Assembly (NCBI RefSeq): GCF_004137355.1
Contig: NZ_SDVB01000311.1
Location: 248,001 to 312,000 of the forward strand
Reading direction: 5' to 3'
DNA from: Ciceribacter ferrooxidans
GTDB lineage: Bacteria; Pseudomonadota; Alphaproteobacteria; Rhizobiales; Rhizobiaceae
Length of the DNA: 64,000 nt
Position numbers and translations under genes: made by a program. The notes under the pieces are model-generated. The model worked only from the letters and a program-made list of their open reading frames with translations. It did no database searches and had not been told where the DNA came from. Positions 37,304 through 46,083 of this stretch are shown piece after piece; position 1 is the first letter of the stretch, and every line of letters starts with the position of its first letter.

Positions 37304-38108
37304 AGGGGTTCCACTCCAGATGGATGTCGACAGGTGCCGGAAGTCGGCTCTTTTCCAGGGTGACCCGGAAAACGGGGTTGGCGATGCTGCCGCCGAGTAC
37401 GGAACCATCGGGAATACGACGGGATTGCGCCAATGACGGGCGAATGCGAACGCGAAAGACGGCGCTGCCGGCCTCTTGTTCCCCTCCCTGCCGCAACAAC
37501 AGCAGGGGCCGGCCAGTGGAATGCGCCTTGAGACTGAGACGGCGGCTTTCCGTCAGGCCGAAACGACGAGGATTGCCGCAAGCTTCCAGAATGACGGCAC
37601 AGAAGACGCCACTTGCAAGACCTGCCTCGGCAAGCCAGAGCCCATCCTCGATCCGCCTTGGTCTGGCATACAGGAGATGCCGCGGATCAAGTCCGTAATC
37701 CCGCAGACCTGCGGCATGGGGAAGACCGGCCTCCCTAGCGACGGTCTCATCGCCAATCCAGAGAATGCGGGCCGGCCCTGCGCCGGAAGAGGAATGCACC
37801 AGAAGACGAGCGGAAAGCGCCAGCATGAAACCACTTGCCGCTCCGGCATCACCCAGCCGATCGCTGCGAATTTCGGTTACGGCATCAAGGGGAAGTCCGC
37901 CTTCCATGGGTTCATCCATTGCCTGAAGACCGAACGGCAATATCTTCATGCCACCTCTCCCGGAGGTTCGCACTGCAAGTCCGGGCATCTCTGTTTCCCC
38001 GCGCGCGGCATCCAGATCGACTACAGTTCGTCCCTCGATATGAGCGATGGTCTGACGCAGGGCAAAAAGCGTCTCCCGCGCCACAGCCTTCCCAGCCATG
38101 ACGTCCAA
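37155..38108 (-). CDS. imuA: ImuA, RecA-like mutagenesis protein
   Basis: A 317-residue protein of the ImuA/SulA-like family with a RecA-type fold. ILPFGLQAMDEPMEGGLPLD resembles the RecA N-terminal core region, followed by VTEIRSDRLGDAGAASGFML. No proper Walker A GKT is visible. The C-terminal end ([13 protein letters not shown]) is coded inside the beginning of imuB. A GGAG site precedes the ATG, and a perfect LexA box lies 11 bases upstream. ImuA is required with ImuB and DnaE2 for induced mutagenesis in Caulobacter and mycobacteria. Confidence 0.9.
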   Translation of the reverse strand: MDVMAGKAVARETLFALRQTIAHIEGRTVVDLDAARGETEMPGLAVRTSGRGGMKILPFGLQAMDEPMEGGLPLDAVTEIRSDRLGDAGAASGFMLALSARLLVHSSSGAGPARILWIGDETVAREAGLPHAAGLRDYGLDPRHLLYARPRRIEDGLWLAEAGLASGVFCAVILEACGNPRRFGLTESRRLSLKAHSTGRPLLLLRQGGEQEAGSAVFRVRIRPSLAQSRRIPDGSVLGGSIANPVFRVTLEKSRLPAPVDIHLEWNPYDRLFSLTTPLPVPADNKQTNFGAILSPSADGQDRTSLLGGVVAFDRAS

Positions 38109-38118
38109 CTCCGTTTTT

Positions 38119-38133
38119 GTTCTCTATATGTTC
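38119..38133 (-). promoter_or_regulatory. LexA (SOS) box of the imuA-imuB-dnaE2 operon
   Basis: The plus strand reads GTTCTCTATATGTTC, a perfect GTTC-N7-GTTC direct repeat, the known alphaproteobacterial LexA site. A -35-like TTGACT (38165-38160) puts the box over the transcription start, where LexA would block initiation. Confidence 0.9.
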
Positions 38134-38256
38134 CTATGGATTCCAGAGCTTCAGTAAAGAGTCAACCGCATTTCATAAGAATTTATTCCTTGTCCGGATT
38201 TTCCCTCGAAAAGTGCCGGCAAAGGTCCTATATGACTGGACAGACAAGGAGTTCCG

Positions 38257-38697
38257 ATGGCCCGGATGGATCAGACCGAAGATTGGCGTGAACGCCACGC
38301 ACCGACGATCAGCACGTTTGAATCACTGGCGATCGAAGCCTATAGCCATCTGCCGGAAGAATTCCGTGCACTCACCGACAACCTGATTATCGAGATCGCC
38401 GACTTTCCGACCGACGAAGTCTTCGAGGATATGGCGCTCGAAACTCCTTTTGATCTGCTGGGCCTCTTCGAAGGCCGTGGCATTTCCGAGCGTTTCACCA
38501 TGGAAACCGGCGAGATGCCGAACCGCATCATGCTCTACCGCCGTCCGATTCTCGACTATTGGGCGGAAAACGACGAAACCCTGGGCGACATCATCACCCA
38601 TGTGTTGATCCACGAAATCGGGCATCACTTCGGCCTGAGTGACGACGACATGGCCCGGATCGAGGAAAGCGCCGAAGACGCTGCTGCCAACGGCTGA
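38257..38697 (+). CDS. Small zincin-type metallopeptidase (DUF1025 family)
   Basis: A 146-residue cytoplasmic protein of the minimal zincin group. The zinc site is HEIGHHFGLSDDDM near residue 119, an HExxHxxGxxD motif that provides the three ligands. LTDNLIIEIADFP and FDLLGLFEGRG before it match the family pattern. No signal peptide is present. The substrate is unknown. It is divergent from imuA, with the LexA box lying in the shared upstream region, but no separate promoter was identified, so SOS control of this gene is only a possibility. Confidence 0.85.
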   Translation: MARMDQTEDWRERHAPTISTFESLAIEAYSHLPEEFRALTDNLIIEIADFPTDEVFEDMALETPFDLLGLFEGRGISERFTMETGEMPNRIMLYRRPILDYWAENDETLGDIITHVLIHEIGHHFGLSDDDMARIEESAEDAAANG

Positions 38698-38717
38698 CGA
38701 AAGTCCAGTCTTCAAAG

Positions 38718-38748
38718 AAAAAGGCCCCGATCGGGGCCTTTCTTTATT
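38718..38748 (+). terminator. Bidirectional terminator between convergent genes
   Basis: AAGGCCCC and GGGGCCTT form a strong perfect stem with A-rich and T-rich flanks on both sides. It serves the zincin gene and the convergent DUF1737 gene. Confidence 0.85.
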
Positions 38749-38950
38749 GCTCGCCGAGCTTCATGCTCGGGTCGTAATCCTTGCCGTGCACCGTCTTCAC
38801 CACCGCCTGTCCGCAGTACATTTGGTTCGTAACGGCATTGAAGGAGAGGCTCGGTGCACCATGCAACTCCCAGCCCTTGTTCAATGCGTCGGTGACCCGA
38901 TGGCAAAACGATGCATCGTCCGGCCCCGTGAGGAATCGATAAAGTTTCAT
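38744..38950 (-). CDS. DUF1737 domain-containing small protein
   Basis: A 68-residue protein starting MKLYRFLTGPDDASFCHRV and containing ALNKGWELHGAPSLSFNA and YCGQAVVKTVHGKDY. This matches the DUF1737 pattern, a small cytoplasmic domain of unknown function with a tryptophan-glycine turn. Its start overlaps the stop of the CoA-ester lyase by four bases, so the two are translationally coupled. The reading frame is short but supported by its neighbours. Confidence 0.82.
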   Translation of the reverse strand: MKLYRFLTGPDDASFCHRVTDALNKGWELHGAPSLSFNAVTNQMYCGQAVVKTVHGKDYDPSMKLGEQ

Positions 38951-39864
38951 GCCGAATTGCCTTTCCTGTCCTGGATAATTTTTGCCTTGGCCAACAGCCG
39001 CTCGGCCTGATCGAGATGCAGCCGTTCGATCATTTGGCCGTTGCTGTTGACGACGTTGAGTTCGGCCGCCGCCGGAGCAGCGAAGGCCTCGGCAATTGCC
39101 TGTGCCTCCGCAATCTCTTCCGTGCTCGGACCGAAATACCGGTTCGCCGGGCCGATCTGTGCGGGGTGGATCAACATTTTTCCGTCGAAACCCATGGAAC
39201 GCCCCTGCCGGCACTCGGCTTCGAAAGCGGCAATATCGCTGAAATCATTGCCGACGCTGTCGATTACGTCCAGTCCGAAGGCCCGCGCCGCCAGAACCAC
39301 CTGCATCAACCAGGGCACAAGAAAAGTCCGACCGGACCCTGCCGGCACAGCCGTCGCCTTGCGCAGATCGTTGAGGCCGACCACCAGACAGTCAAGTCGC
39401 GCACCATCGGTTCGGCCCATTCGCGCAATTGCGGCCGCATTGAGTACACCGAGAGGCGTTTCCGTCATGGCCCATATGCGCAAGCCCTCCGGCGCGTCGG
39501 CCTCGGCCAATAGATCGGCCACCCGTTCCACGTCCTGCGGGCCGTCGACCTTCGGCAACAACACGGCGTCGGGACGGCAAGCGATGACCGCCGCCATATC
39601 GTCATCGGCGAATCCGGTATCGTGACCGTTGATCCGGATGACACACTCCTTGTCGTGTAACGGCGACACTTCGCCAAAGAAGCGCCGGAGATTCTCGCGT
39701 GCTTCCCCTTTCTTTTCCGGAGCGACCGAGTCTTCGAGGTCGAAGATCACGACGTCGCAGTCGAGATCCGGAACCTTGGCAAGTGCTCGCGGATTGATGG
39801 CAGGAACGCTCAAAACGGAGCGGCGCAGCCGGACCGAAAGACTGGCAGACGATGACAAGCTCAT
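38947..39864 (-). CDS. HpcH/HpaI aldolase/citrate lyase family protein (CoA ester lyase)
   Basis: A 305-residue CitE-like enzyme. RRSVLSVPAINPRALAKV begins the barrel. CDVVIFDLEDSVAPEKK supplies the metal-binding aspartate and glutamate region, RINGHDTGFADDD the substrate arginine, and SMGFDGKMLIHPAQIGPAN the conserved C-terminal region. Related enzymes cleave or hydrolyse malyl-CoA, citryl-CoA or citramalyl-CoA. The start was chosen at MSLSS; a TTG start 12 codons upstream is possible. No thiolase or CoA-transferase partner is nearby, so the substrate stays open. It is coupled to the small DUF1737 gene. Confidence 0.87.
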   Translation of the reverse strand: MSLSSSASLSVRLRRSVLSVPAINPRALAKVPDLDCDVVIFDLEDSVAPEKKGEARENLRRFFGEVSPLHDKECVIRINGHDTGFADDDMAAVIACRPDAVLLPKVDGPQDVERVADLLAEADAPEGLRIWAMTETPLGVLNAAAIARMGRTDGARLDCLVVGLNDLRKATAVPAGSGRTFLVPWLMQVVLAARAFGLDVIDSVGNDFSDIAAFEAECRQGRSMGFDGKMLIHPAQIGPANRYFGPSTEEIAEAQAIAEAFAAPAAAELNVVNSNGQMIERLHLDQAERLLAKAKIIQDRKGNSA

Positions 39865-39972
39865 GGGCGCACTTGTGCCAAGCTTTGTCGGAGCATGCAA
39901 GACGATCGAACGTCAGGAAGCCTTGCAATTATAGGGCAGAAGGACCACCTTATTTGGGAAAGGACTTCGACC

Positions 39973-40200
39973 ATGCAAAATTTTCGCGCCATTGGCCTCG
40001 CTCTCGTCGGCATTTGCGTCTTCGCGGCTGCCGCCGTTTTCACGATTTCGCTTACCCTGGTCGCCGGAGCGATCCTGACCGTTTCTCTCGCCGTGCGCAT
40101 GCTTTCGATGCGGGCAAAACCGGCCCCCCTCCGTGCCAAGGCCAAGAGCCGTGAGATGCATGTGTGGAATGACGGACGCGGCACCATCATCGATCTCTGA
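39973..40200 (+). CDS. Small membrane protein of unknown function (75 aa)
   Basis: A 75-residue protein with a central hydrophobic stretch that probably forms two transmembrane segments (LALVGICVFAAAAVFTISL and LVAGAILTVSLAV). A basic segment follows (MRAKPAPLRAKAKSREM) and then a polar end (VWNDGRGTIIDL). A GAAAGGA site precedes the ATG. The basic segment suggests that the C terminus is cytoplasmic. I do not recognise the family. The layout of hydrophobic N-terminal half, arginine and lysine rich linker and conserved-looking tail suggests a real conserved rhizobial protein. Confidence 0.75.
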   Translation: MQNFRAIGLALVGICVFAAAAVFTISLTLVAGAILTVSLAVRMLSMRAKPAPLRAKAKSREMHVWNDGRGTIIDL

Positions 40201-40350
40201 CCCGCTGATCCACATATACGTATCGAGCAGACGCAACCATTGGCGCCTGAGGACGACGCGCACGCCGTGGAAGTGAGATTCTCCTTCAATTTCTCTCGGT
40301 TTTCCTCTATTGGCAGGAAACCCGCAGGAAGTTGAAGATCACAGGCAGGA

Positions 40351-40959
40351 ATGATGGAAAAGTTCGTTAAGCTCACCGGCGTCGCCGCGCCGCTTCCGGT
40401 CGTCAATATAGACACCGACATGATCATCCCGAAGGATTATCTGAAGACGATCAAGCGCACTGGCCTCGGCAAAGGACTTTTCGCGGAAGCCCGTTACAAG
40501 GAAGACGGCTCCGAGAACGCGGACTTCGTTCTCAACAAGCCCGCCTATCGCAACGCGCAGATCCTGGTCGCCGGAGACAACTTCGGCTGCGGTTCCTCTC
40601 GCGAGCACGCGCCCTGGGCCCTGCTCGATTTCGGCATCCGCTGCGTGATTTCGACCAGTTTCGCCGACATCTTCTACAACAACTGTTTCAAGAACGGCAT
40701 CCTGCCGATCGTCGTCAGCCCCGAAAACCTCGAGAAGCTGATGGACGATGCCGGCCGCGGCTCCAATGCAGTTCTGACCGTTGACCTGGAAGCTCAGGAA
40801 ATCACCGGCCCAGACGGCGGCACGATCAAGTTCGACGTCGATCCGTTCAAGCGCCATTGCCTGCTGAACGGCCTCGATGACATCGGCCTGACACTCGAGA
40901 AGGCGGCGAGCATCGCGAATTTCGAAAAGGCCAATGCTGTTGCTCATCCCTGGGCATAA
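40351..40959 (+). CDS. leuD: 3-isopropylmalate dehydratase small subunit
   Basis: A 202-residue subunit of isopropylmalate isomerase, step two of leucine synthesis. [20 protein letters not shown] and [19 protein letters not shown] are the swivel-domain motifs that bind substrate. The large subunit with the iron-sulfur cluster (LeuC) is not in the window, which is normal in rhizobia, where leuC lies apart. Two adjacent ATG codons are possible (40351 or 40354). A terminator hairpin separates it from leuB. Confidence 0.96.
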   Translation: MMEKFVKLTGVAAPLPVVNIDTDMIIPKDYLKTIKRTGLGKGLFAEARYKEDGSENADFVLNKPAYRNAQILVAGDNFGCGSSREHAPWALLDFGIRCVISTSFADIFYNNCFKNGILPIVVSPENLEKLMDDAGRGSNAVLTVDLEAQEITGPDGGTIKFDVDPFKRHCLLNGLDDIGLTLEKAASIANFEKANAVAHPWA

Positions 40960-40975
40960 GCTCTCTCAAGAATTT

Positions 40976-41012
40976 CGATGAAGGCGGCCTTACGGTCGCC
41001 TTCATCGCTTTT
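40976..41012 (+). terminator. Hairpin terminator between leuD and leuB
   Basis: CGATGAAGGCG and CGCCTTCATCG form an 11-base-pair stem around a 10-base loop, followed by CTTTT. Confidence 0.78.
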
Positions 41013-41105
41013 GGTCCAAGGCGTACCGCTTACGGTCTTGCCGCGCTTGAAATGGCGGTCTGCTGTCGATAAAACGCCGCAACTTATTTGAAGCAGGGGT
41101 TTCCC

Positions 41106-42218
41106 ATGACAGTGCGCAAGCTTTTCCTTCTCCCTGGTGACGGCATCGGCCCCGAGACCATGGCCGAGGTCCGCAAGATCGTCGCCTACATGAACAGCGA
41201 GATGAAGGCTGGGTTCGAGACCGACGAGGGACTGGTCGGCGGATGCGCCTACGACGCGCACGGCGTTGCGATCTCCGAAGGTGACATGGCCAAAGCGATG
41301 GCCGCAGACGCCGTACTCTTCGGTGCTGTCGGTGGTCCGAAGTGGGATGCCGTTCCCTATGACGTCCGCCCGGAAGCCGGTCTCCTCCGACTTCGCAAGG
41401 ATCTCGAACTCTTCGCCAATCTTCGCCCGGCGATCTGCTATCCCGCCCTCGCTTCGGCGTCATCGCTGAAGCCTGAACTGGTCGAAGGCCTCGATATCCT
41501 GATCGTGCGCGAGCTCACGGGTGGCGTATACTTTGGCGAACCGAAGACGATCACCGATCTCGGCAACGGCCAGAAACGCGCAATCGACACACAGGTCTAC
41601 GACACCTACGAGATCGAGCGTATCGCATCGGTCGCGTTCGAGCTTGCCCGCACCCGTAAGAATGCTGTCTGCTCCATGGAGAAGCGGAACGTCATGAAGT
41701 CCGGCGTGCTGTGGAACCAGGTCGTCACCGACGTCCACAAGACGAAGTACCCGGACGTCAAGCTCGAGCACATGCTGGCCGATGCTGGCGGCATGCAGCT
41801 GGTGCGCAATCCGAAACAGTTCGACGTCATTGTCACGGACAACCTCTTCGGCGACATGCTCTCTGACGTCGCCGCCATGCTGACCGGCTCTCTCGGCATG
41901 CTTCCCTCGGCATCGCTCGGTGCGCCCGATGTGAAGACCGGCAAGCGCAAGGCTCTCTATGAGCCGGTTCATGGATCCGCGCCCGACATCGCCGGAAAGG
42001 CTGTTGCCAATCCGATCGCGATGATCGCGTCGTTCGCGATGTGCCTTCGTTATTCGTTCAATATGATCAAGGAAGCCGACACCCTGGAAAAGGCAATCGC
42101 GAACGTCCTGGAAAAAGGTATCCGGACGGGCGACATCATGGCCGAGGGTTGCCGGCAGGTCGGAACCTCTGAAATGGGCGACACCATTCTCGCAGAATTC
42201 AAGACACTTTCCGCATGA
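41106..42218 (+). CDS. leuB: 3-isopropylmalate dehydrogenase
   Basis: A 370-residue NAD-dependent oxidative decarboxylase, step three of leucine synthesis. It opens [17 protein letters not shown]. The substrate region shows [14 protein letters not shown] and [11 protein letters not shown], the metal site lies in [20 protein letters not shown], and the coenzyme region reads [17 protein letters not shown]. An AGGGG ribosome binding site precedes the ATG. It follows leuD behind a terminator, so it probably has its own promoter in the 40960-41105 gap, or receives limited read-through. Confidence 0.97.
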   Translation: MTVRKLFLLPGDGIGPETMAEVRKIVAYMNSEMKAGFETDEGLVGGCAYDAHGVAISEGDMAKAMAADAVLFGAVGGPKWDAVPYDVRPEAGLLRLRKDLELFANLRPAICYPALASASSLKPELVEGLDILIVRELTGGVYFGEPKTITDLGNGQKRAIDTQVYDTYEIERIASVAFELARTRKNAVCSMEKRNVMKSGVLWNQVVTDVHKTKYPDVKLEHMLADAGGMQLVRNPKQFDVIVTDNLFGDMLSDVAAMLTGSLGMLPSASLGAPDVKTGKRKALYEPVHGSAPDIAGKAVANPIAMIASFAMCLRYSFNMIKEADTLEKAIANVLEKGIRTGDIMAEGCRQVGTSEMGDTILAEFKTLSA

Positions 42219-42232
42219 GTATCTGACGGCCG

Positions 42233-42255
42233 GGCCCGCGCGGCTTTTGCGGGCC
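42233..42255 (+). terminator. Hairpin after leuB, probable terminator
   Basis: GGCCCGC and GCGGGCC form a 7-base-pair stem with a 9-base loop shortly after the leuB stop. The tail is only TTCAGG, so it is of moderate strength. Confidence 0.55.
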
Positions 42256-42336
42256 TTCAGGCTACATGGGTACATTCTTCACCGGGCGCCAAACATCGCC
42301 CGGACCGTAAAGAGCCATACGGCTCGAGGACGCACT

Positions 42337-43152
42337 GTGGCAAAGGGCCGCCAGGTTAGAACCATTGAGAAGAAAAACGCAGGCGCAATCGCGGCTTGGC
42401 TGAAAGCCCGCCGTGAAAGAAATACACTTCCTGCTTCTTCGTCCTACTGGCAGATTTTTCTATTCGTCAGTGCCAACCTCGTCGTGCTGGCGTTTCTGGT
42501 CTTTGATATGCCCGCGGCGGCAACGGCCGGAAACGTACCGAGCGCGGTACGTTCGGTCAGTCGCGCAGTCACCGACATCGGCAAATCTGGGTGGATGCTC
42601 TTCGGATCCGCCTTCATATTCTTCGCGACGTTCATGGCAGCCGGCAGGGTCGAAGGCGCCAGAGAGCGTTTTCAGGCGCTCTATACAAGCCAGATTGCCC
42701 TTTATCTCTTCACAACCGTCGCCCTTTCCGGCCTCTCGGCGAATCTGATCAAGCGCGCGATCGGCCGCGCCCGGCCGATCCAGTTCGAAGAGTGGGGTGT
42801 GTTCGGCTTTTCACCCTTTGCCGGAAATGCCCGCTTCGAGAGCTTCCCTTCGGGTCACGCAACCACCATCGGTGCGCTCTTCATGGCTCTCGCGCTGCTC
42901 CTTCCACGCTATCGTGCCGTTCTTGCCATGCTGGCCGTCTGGCTCGGCATGACGCGAGTCATGGTAGGAGCACACTATCCGAGCGATGTAACCGCTGGAT
43001 TGGCGTTCGGCGCCTGGTTCTCGCTGTTGATCGCCATCGCGTTTTCGCGCTACGGCATCGTCTTCAAGCCCGGCCCGAACGGGCTGCCGATGCCACGCCT
43101 TCCCCTTCCACACAACATCTGGCCGAATTTTCGCGCGCGACGATCACGCTGA
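42337..43152 (+). CDS. PAP2-family phosphatase (membrane)
   Basis: A 271-residue inner-membrane acid phosphatase with about six transmembrane segments. The three PAP2 signature motifs are all present: KRAIGRARP, FPSGHATTIG and TRVMVGAHYPSDV, which contain the catalytic histidines and phosphate-binding residues. The family removes phosphate from lipids such as undecaprenyl pyrophosphate or lipid A. The frame is open upstream to a TTG at 42247, but that codon lies inside the leuB terminator hairpin. The GTG at 42337 has a GAGGA site and is preferred. Its precise substrate is not known. Confidence 0.88.
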   Translation: MAKGRQVRTIEKKNAGAIAAWLKARRERNTLPASSSYWQIFLFVSANLVVLAFLVFDMPAAATAGNVPSAVRSVSRAVTDIGKSGWMLFGSAFIFFATFMAAGRVEGARERFQALYTSQIALYLFTTVALSGLSANLIKRAIGRARPIQFEEWGVFGFSPFAGNARFESFPSGHATTIGALFMALALLLPRYRAVLAMLAVWLGMTRVMVGAHYPSDVTAGLAFGAWFSLLIAIAFSRYGIVFKPGPNGLPMPRLPLPHNIWPNFRARRSR

Positions 43153-43309
43153 GGGCACCGCTCTTTCCTACTTTCACAAGTGCGTGAGAAGAGCCATTTC
43201 TACTCAACGGGATGCGCCGATCCGGTGACGAACCCGTAAAATGGGTGCGTGATATTCAGCTCCAGCTGATTCTCCTCGGATTCAGGTCGAGAAAGTTTTC
43301 TCGATTCAT

Positions 43310-43334
43310 GGAACCCGGGCTCCGCTTACCCGTT
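43310..43334 (+). promoter_or_regulatory. EcfG (RpoE2)-type promoter of rpoH2
   Basis: GGAAC is followed after exactly 16 bases by CGTT, the consensus of the general-stress sigma factor of alphaproteobacteria. It lies 58 bases before the chosen rpoH2 start. In Sinorhizobium rpoH2 is known to depend on RpoE2. Confidence 0.85.
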
Positions 43335-43391
43335 CATCAAAGGCCGTCAGTGCTCGTGCCCCGCATGGCCATCCAGTTTTTGGAGACGCAA

Positions 43392-44267
43392 ATGAACGCC
43401 ATGTCCGTTGACAGACACATTATCCGTTTTGCCATGGCTCAGCCCTATCTGGAACGCGAGGAGGAGATTGATCTCGCCAAAAGATGGAAAAATGGCCAGG
43501 ACCGGGACGCCCGCAATCGAATTGCCTATGCGCATATGCGTCTTGTCATTGCCATGGCGACGAAATTCCGCGGCTTCGGCCTCCCGCTCAATGATTTGAT
43601 CCAGGAAGGCTATATAGGTCTCCTCGAAGCAGCCGCACGCTTCGATCCGGCGCGGGAGGTCCGCTTCTCCACCTATGCAGGGTGGTGGATCCGCGCCTCG
43701 ATGCAAGATTACATTCTCCGCAACTGGTCGATCGTCAGAGGCGGAACGAGTTCATCCCAGAAAGCGCTCTTCTTCAATCTTCGCAGGCTGCGTGCGAAGC
43801 TGGCCCAGACTGACAGCCACCTGACCGATCAGGCCATTCATCAGCAGATCGCAGCCACGCTTGGCGTCAGCGTGGCTGATGTCCAGTCGATGGATGCCCG
43901 TCTGGCTGGGAGCGATGCCTCCCTGCAGACACCAATCATGGGCAAGAATGGACAGGGCGTCGAACAACTCGAAATGCTGGAGAGCGAGGAGCTCCCGCCC
44001 GACGAACAAGTGCGCGGCAAGATCGACGGCGAGCGCTGGTCGAAATGGCTCAAATGCGCCATGGAGCGACTGAACGATCGTGAAACCCGGATCATTCGGG
44101 CACGTCGCCTCTCCGAAGATGGTGCAACCCTCGAAGAACTCGGCGCCGAACTCGGCATTTCCAAGGAAAGGGTGCGCCAGATCGAAACCCGCGCGATGGA
44201 AAAGCTGAAGACGGCCCTGAGCAGTTGCGGTCCTACCACCGGCGAGCTTCGCGAATTGGCCACCTGA
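43392..44267 (+). CDS. rpoH2: RNA polymerase sigma factor RpoH2 (sigma-32 family)
   Basis: A 291-residue sigma factor. Region 2 has RLVIAMATKFRGFGLPLNDL and GYIGLLEAAARFDP, then STYAGWWIRASMQDYILRNW for -10 recognition. The RpoH box is visible as SQKALFFNLRRLRAK, and region 4 as LEELGAELGISKERVRQIE. The RpoH box marks it as a heat-shock sigma, and the EcfG-type promoter upstream marks it as the stress-induced second copy rather than rpoH1. The start at 43392 follows TTGGAGACGCAA; another ATG at 43365 is in frame. The gene stands alone, convergent with the M48 gene. Confidence 0.93.
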   Translation: MNAMSVDRHIIRFAMAQPYLEREEEIDLAKRWKNGQDRDARNRIAYAHMRLVIAMATKFRGFGLPLNDLIQEGYIGLLEAAARFDPAREVRFSTYAGWWIRASMQDYILRNWSIVRGGTSSSQKALFFNLRRLRAKLAQTDSHLTDQAIHQQIAATLGVSVADVQSMDARLAGSDASLQTPIMGKNGQGVEQLEMLESEELPPDEQVRGKIDGERWSKWLKCAMERLNDRETRIIRARRLSEDGATLEELGAELGISKERVRQIETRAMEKLKTALSSCGPTTGELRELAT

Positions 44268-44288
44268 CAGCCACGACTCGGCCGGGCG

Positions 44289-45764
44289 TTACTCCGAGAT
44301 GATCTTTACGCGGCTCCCGGGCGCGAGCGTCGCCCCGGTGTTGAGTGCGTTGATCAACTTGAACAGTTCGAGCTTCCGTTCGGTACCCATCATCCGTGCC
44401 GCGAGTGAGCCGATCGTATCGCCTTGCCCAACGGTAATGACCCTGACACGCAACGGCTTCAGAGAAGCCGCCTCCTGTCGGGTAATCCGACGGAAACTCG
44501 ACCGGAGCTTGTCCGCCGTCGGTTCCAGGGTCGGGCTGCCTTTCGGCACCGCGGTCAGGAAGCGAAAGATCTGCGGACCGATCCGGATGACAGTGACGTC
44601 GAAATCCCACCGTTCCGCAGAGGCCTTCGCCGTGGCCGCTTCGAGGCCATTTATGGTAATCGCGTGAATTGTCTCGGGAAGAAGTCCTGTGACCCACCCG
44701 CTCGAAATGTAGTTGGAAAGGCTGCGGCGATCGCTGTCGGCGATCCCGTCGAAGCGGATCGCGACATCGCCCGGGCCTGTTGCCAGCACCGCTTCAACCT
44801 TGTTGTCGATCTGAAAGCCGTCCGGAACGTCGAAGCGGATGCCGAGCCCTGCGTGCAGGAAAGTCTGCCCACGGACATAGCCCTCCTGCGGGCTGTCGCC
44901 ATAGAGCAGGCCGTCGATTCCCTGTAGGTAATAGTCACGCCCCGTCTCGCCGTGCGTTCCCTCGGGTCCAAAGGCGCGCGCATGGCGGCGGGCCAGCTCC
45001 ACGCGCTGCGGGGCATTCGGGTGGCTCGACAAAAAGTCGAGACTCTGGTCCGAATAGGGATCGACCGAGGTGAAGTGACTGTAGGCCGCCATCGAATCGA
45101 GGAAACGCGCCGCAGCATAGGGATCATACCCGGCCTCGCCCAATGTTCGTACGCCGATGACATCCGCTTGCAACTCCTGCTGACGCGAAAACGCCGCCAG
45201 ACGGAGCTTTCCGCGCGCGAGTGCCTGCTTCCCGGCGATATCACTCGAAAGAACCTCCGCCACCACGCGGCTGGCGATCACCTCCGCCTCTTCACGGCGT
45301 TGACGCTCGATTCCGTGGTTGGCGGTGACATGTGCCATCTCGTGCGACAGCACAGCGGCCACCTCCGACGCGTCATTGGCGAGTGCAAGCAGACCACGCG
45401 TCACGTAGAGGTACCCACCGGGCAGTGCAAAGGCGTTGATTGCCGGAGAGTTGAGGATCGTGATCCGGTAGGACTGGTTCGGGTTCTCCGAAACAGCCGT
45501 CAGCGCGCCCGCAATACGCGCCACCAGTTTCTCCGTCTTCTCGTCATGATACTCGCCGCCATAACTTGCGACGATCCGCGGATGTTCGCGCGCGCCCATC
45601 TGTGCCCGCGGATCACCCTTTTGAACCTCTTCGACGATCTGCGGGGTGCTCGAAGGCGAGACATCCGGGACATAAGCCTGTTCGAACAGCGACTGGCACG
45701 ACGACAGCAACGCAGTCAACGAAACGGCCGCGAGCAGATTCAACGACCCTCGCAATCCCCGCAT
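44289..45764 (-). CDS. M48-family metalloprotease, lipoprotein with LysM-like C terminus
   Basis: A protein of about 491 residues. The signal peptide MRGLRGSLNLLAAVSLTALL ends in a lipobox, LSSC, so it is probably lipid-anchored in the envelope. The M48 site is VLSHEMAHVTANHG, with a third ligand in ELQADVIGVRTLG. A dedicated middle domain follows, then a LysM-like domain at the C terminus (TVGQGDTIGSLAARMMG, LINALNTGATLAPGSRVKI). The architecture resembles BepA-type proteases, which handle misassembled outer-membrane proteins, but here the C terminus is LysM-like, not TPR. The start is uncertain: ATG codons at 45791 and 45815 are also in frame. Confidence 0.88.
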   Translation of the reverse strand: MRGLRGSLNLLAAVSLTALLSSCQSLFEQAYVPDVSPSSTPQIVEEVQKGDPRAQMGAREHPRIVASYGGEYHDEKTEKLVARIAGALTAVSENPNQSYRITILNSPAINAFALPGGYLYVTRGLLALANDASEVAAVLSHEMAHVTANHGIERQRREEAEVIASRVVAEVLSSDIAGKQALARGKLRLAAFSRQQELQADVIGVRTLGEAGYDPYAAARFLDSMAAYSHFTSVDPYSDQSLDFLSSHPNAPQRVELARRHARAFGPEGTHGETGRDYYLQGIDGLLYGDSPQEGYVRGQTFLHAGLGIRFDVPDGFQIDNKVEAVLATGPGDVAIRFDGIADSDRRSLSNYISSGWVTGLLPETIHAITINGLEAATAKASAERWDFDVTVIRIGPQIFRFLTAVPKGSPTLEPTADKLRSSFRRITRQEAASLKPLRVRVITVGQGDTIGSLAARMMGTERKLELFKLINALNTGATLAPGSRVKIISE

Positions 45765-46083
45765 ACTCGCAAAAGGACCAAGCGCCCACATGTGTCTGTC
45801 CGTCGGAGCTGGCATTCTGCCTGGGCTACCTTCCTTCAATACGAGCGGCTGGCACCAATGACTGCCGCCCTCGACTATCATTACCAGCTGCATGTTCTTC
45901 GTGTCTTCGATATGCCCGAAACAACATCATTCAACCGGCAACCACAACCAGCATATAGGAAAAGGAGCCTTCTCCGGTAAGACGATACCGAGGCATGTAT
46001 GCGGAAAATGCATCATCCGAGCTGCGAATGCCACTGGGGCACGTCCAAATTATGGCGACGGCACCCAGATGCAACACTCCGCC
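45765..46083. other. Intergenic region between the M48 gene and thiQ
   Basis: About 320 bases on which no gene can be supported. It probably holds the M48 promoter and upstream start codons. A small GGAG-AAGG-CTCC hairpin followed by TTTTCC lies near 45957-45975 on the minus strand and could end the thi transcript. Confidence 0.4.

Noticed and set aside
42247-42336. TTG start extending the PAP2 phosphatase by 30 codons
   Set aside because: The TTG lies in the loop of the leuB terminator hairpin; GTG at 42337 has a GAGGA site.
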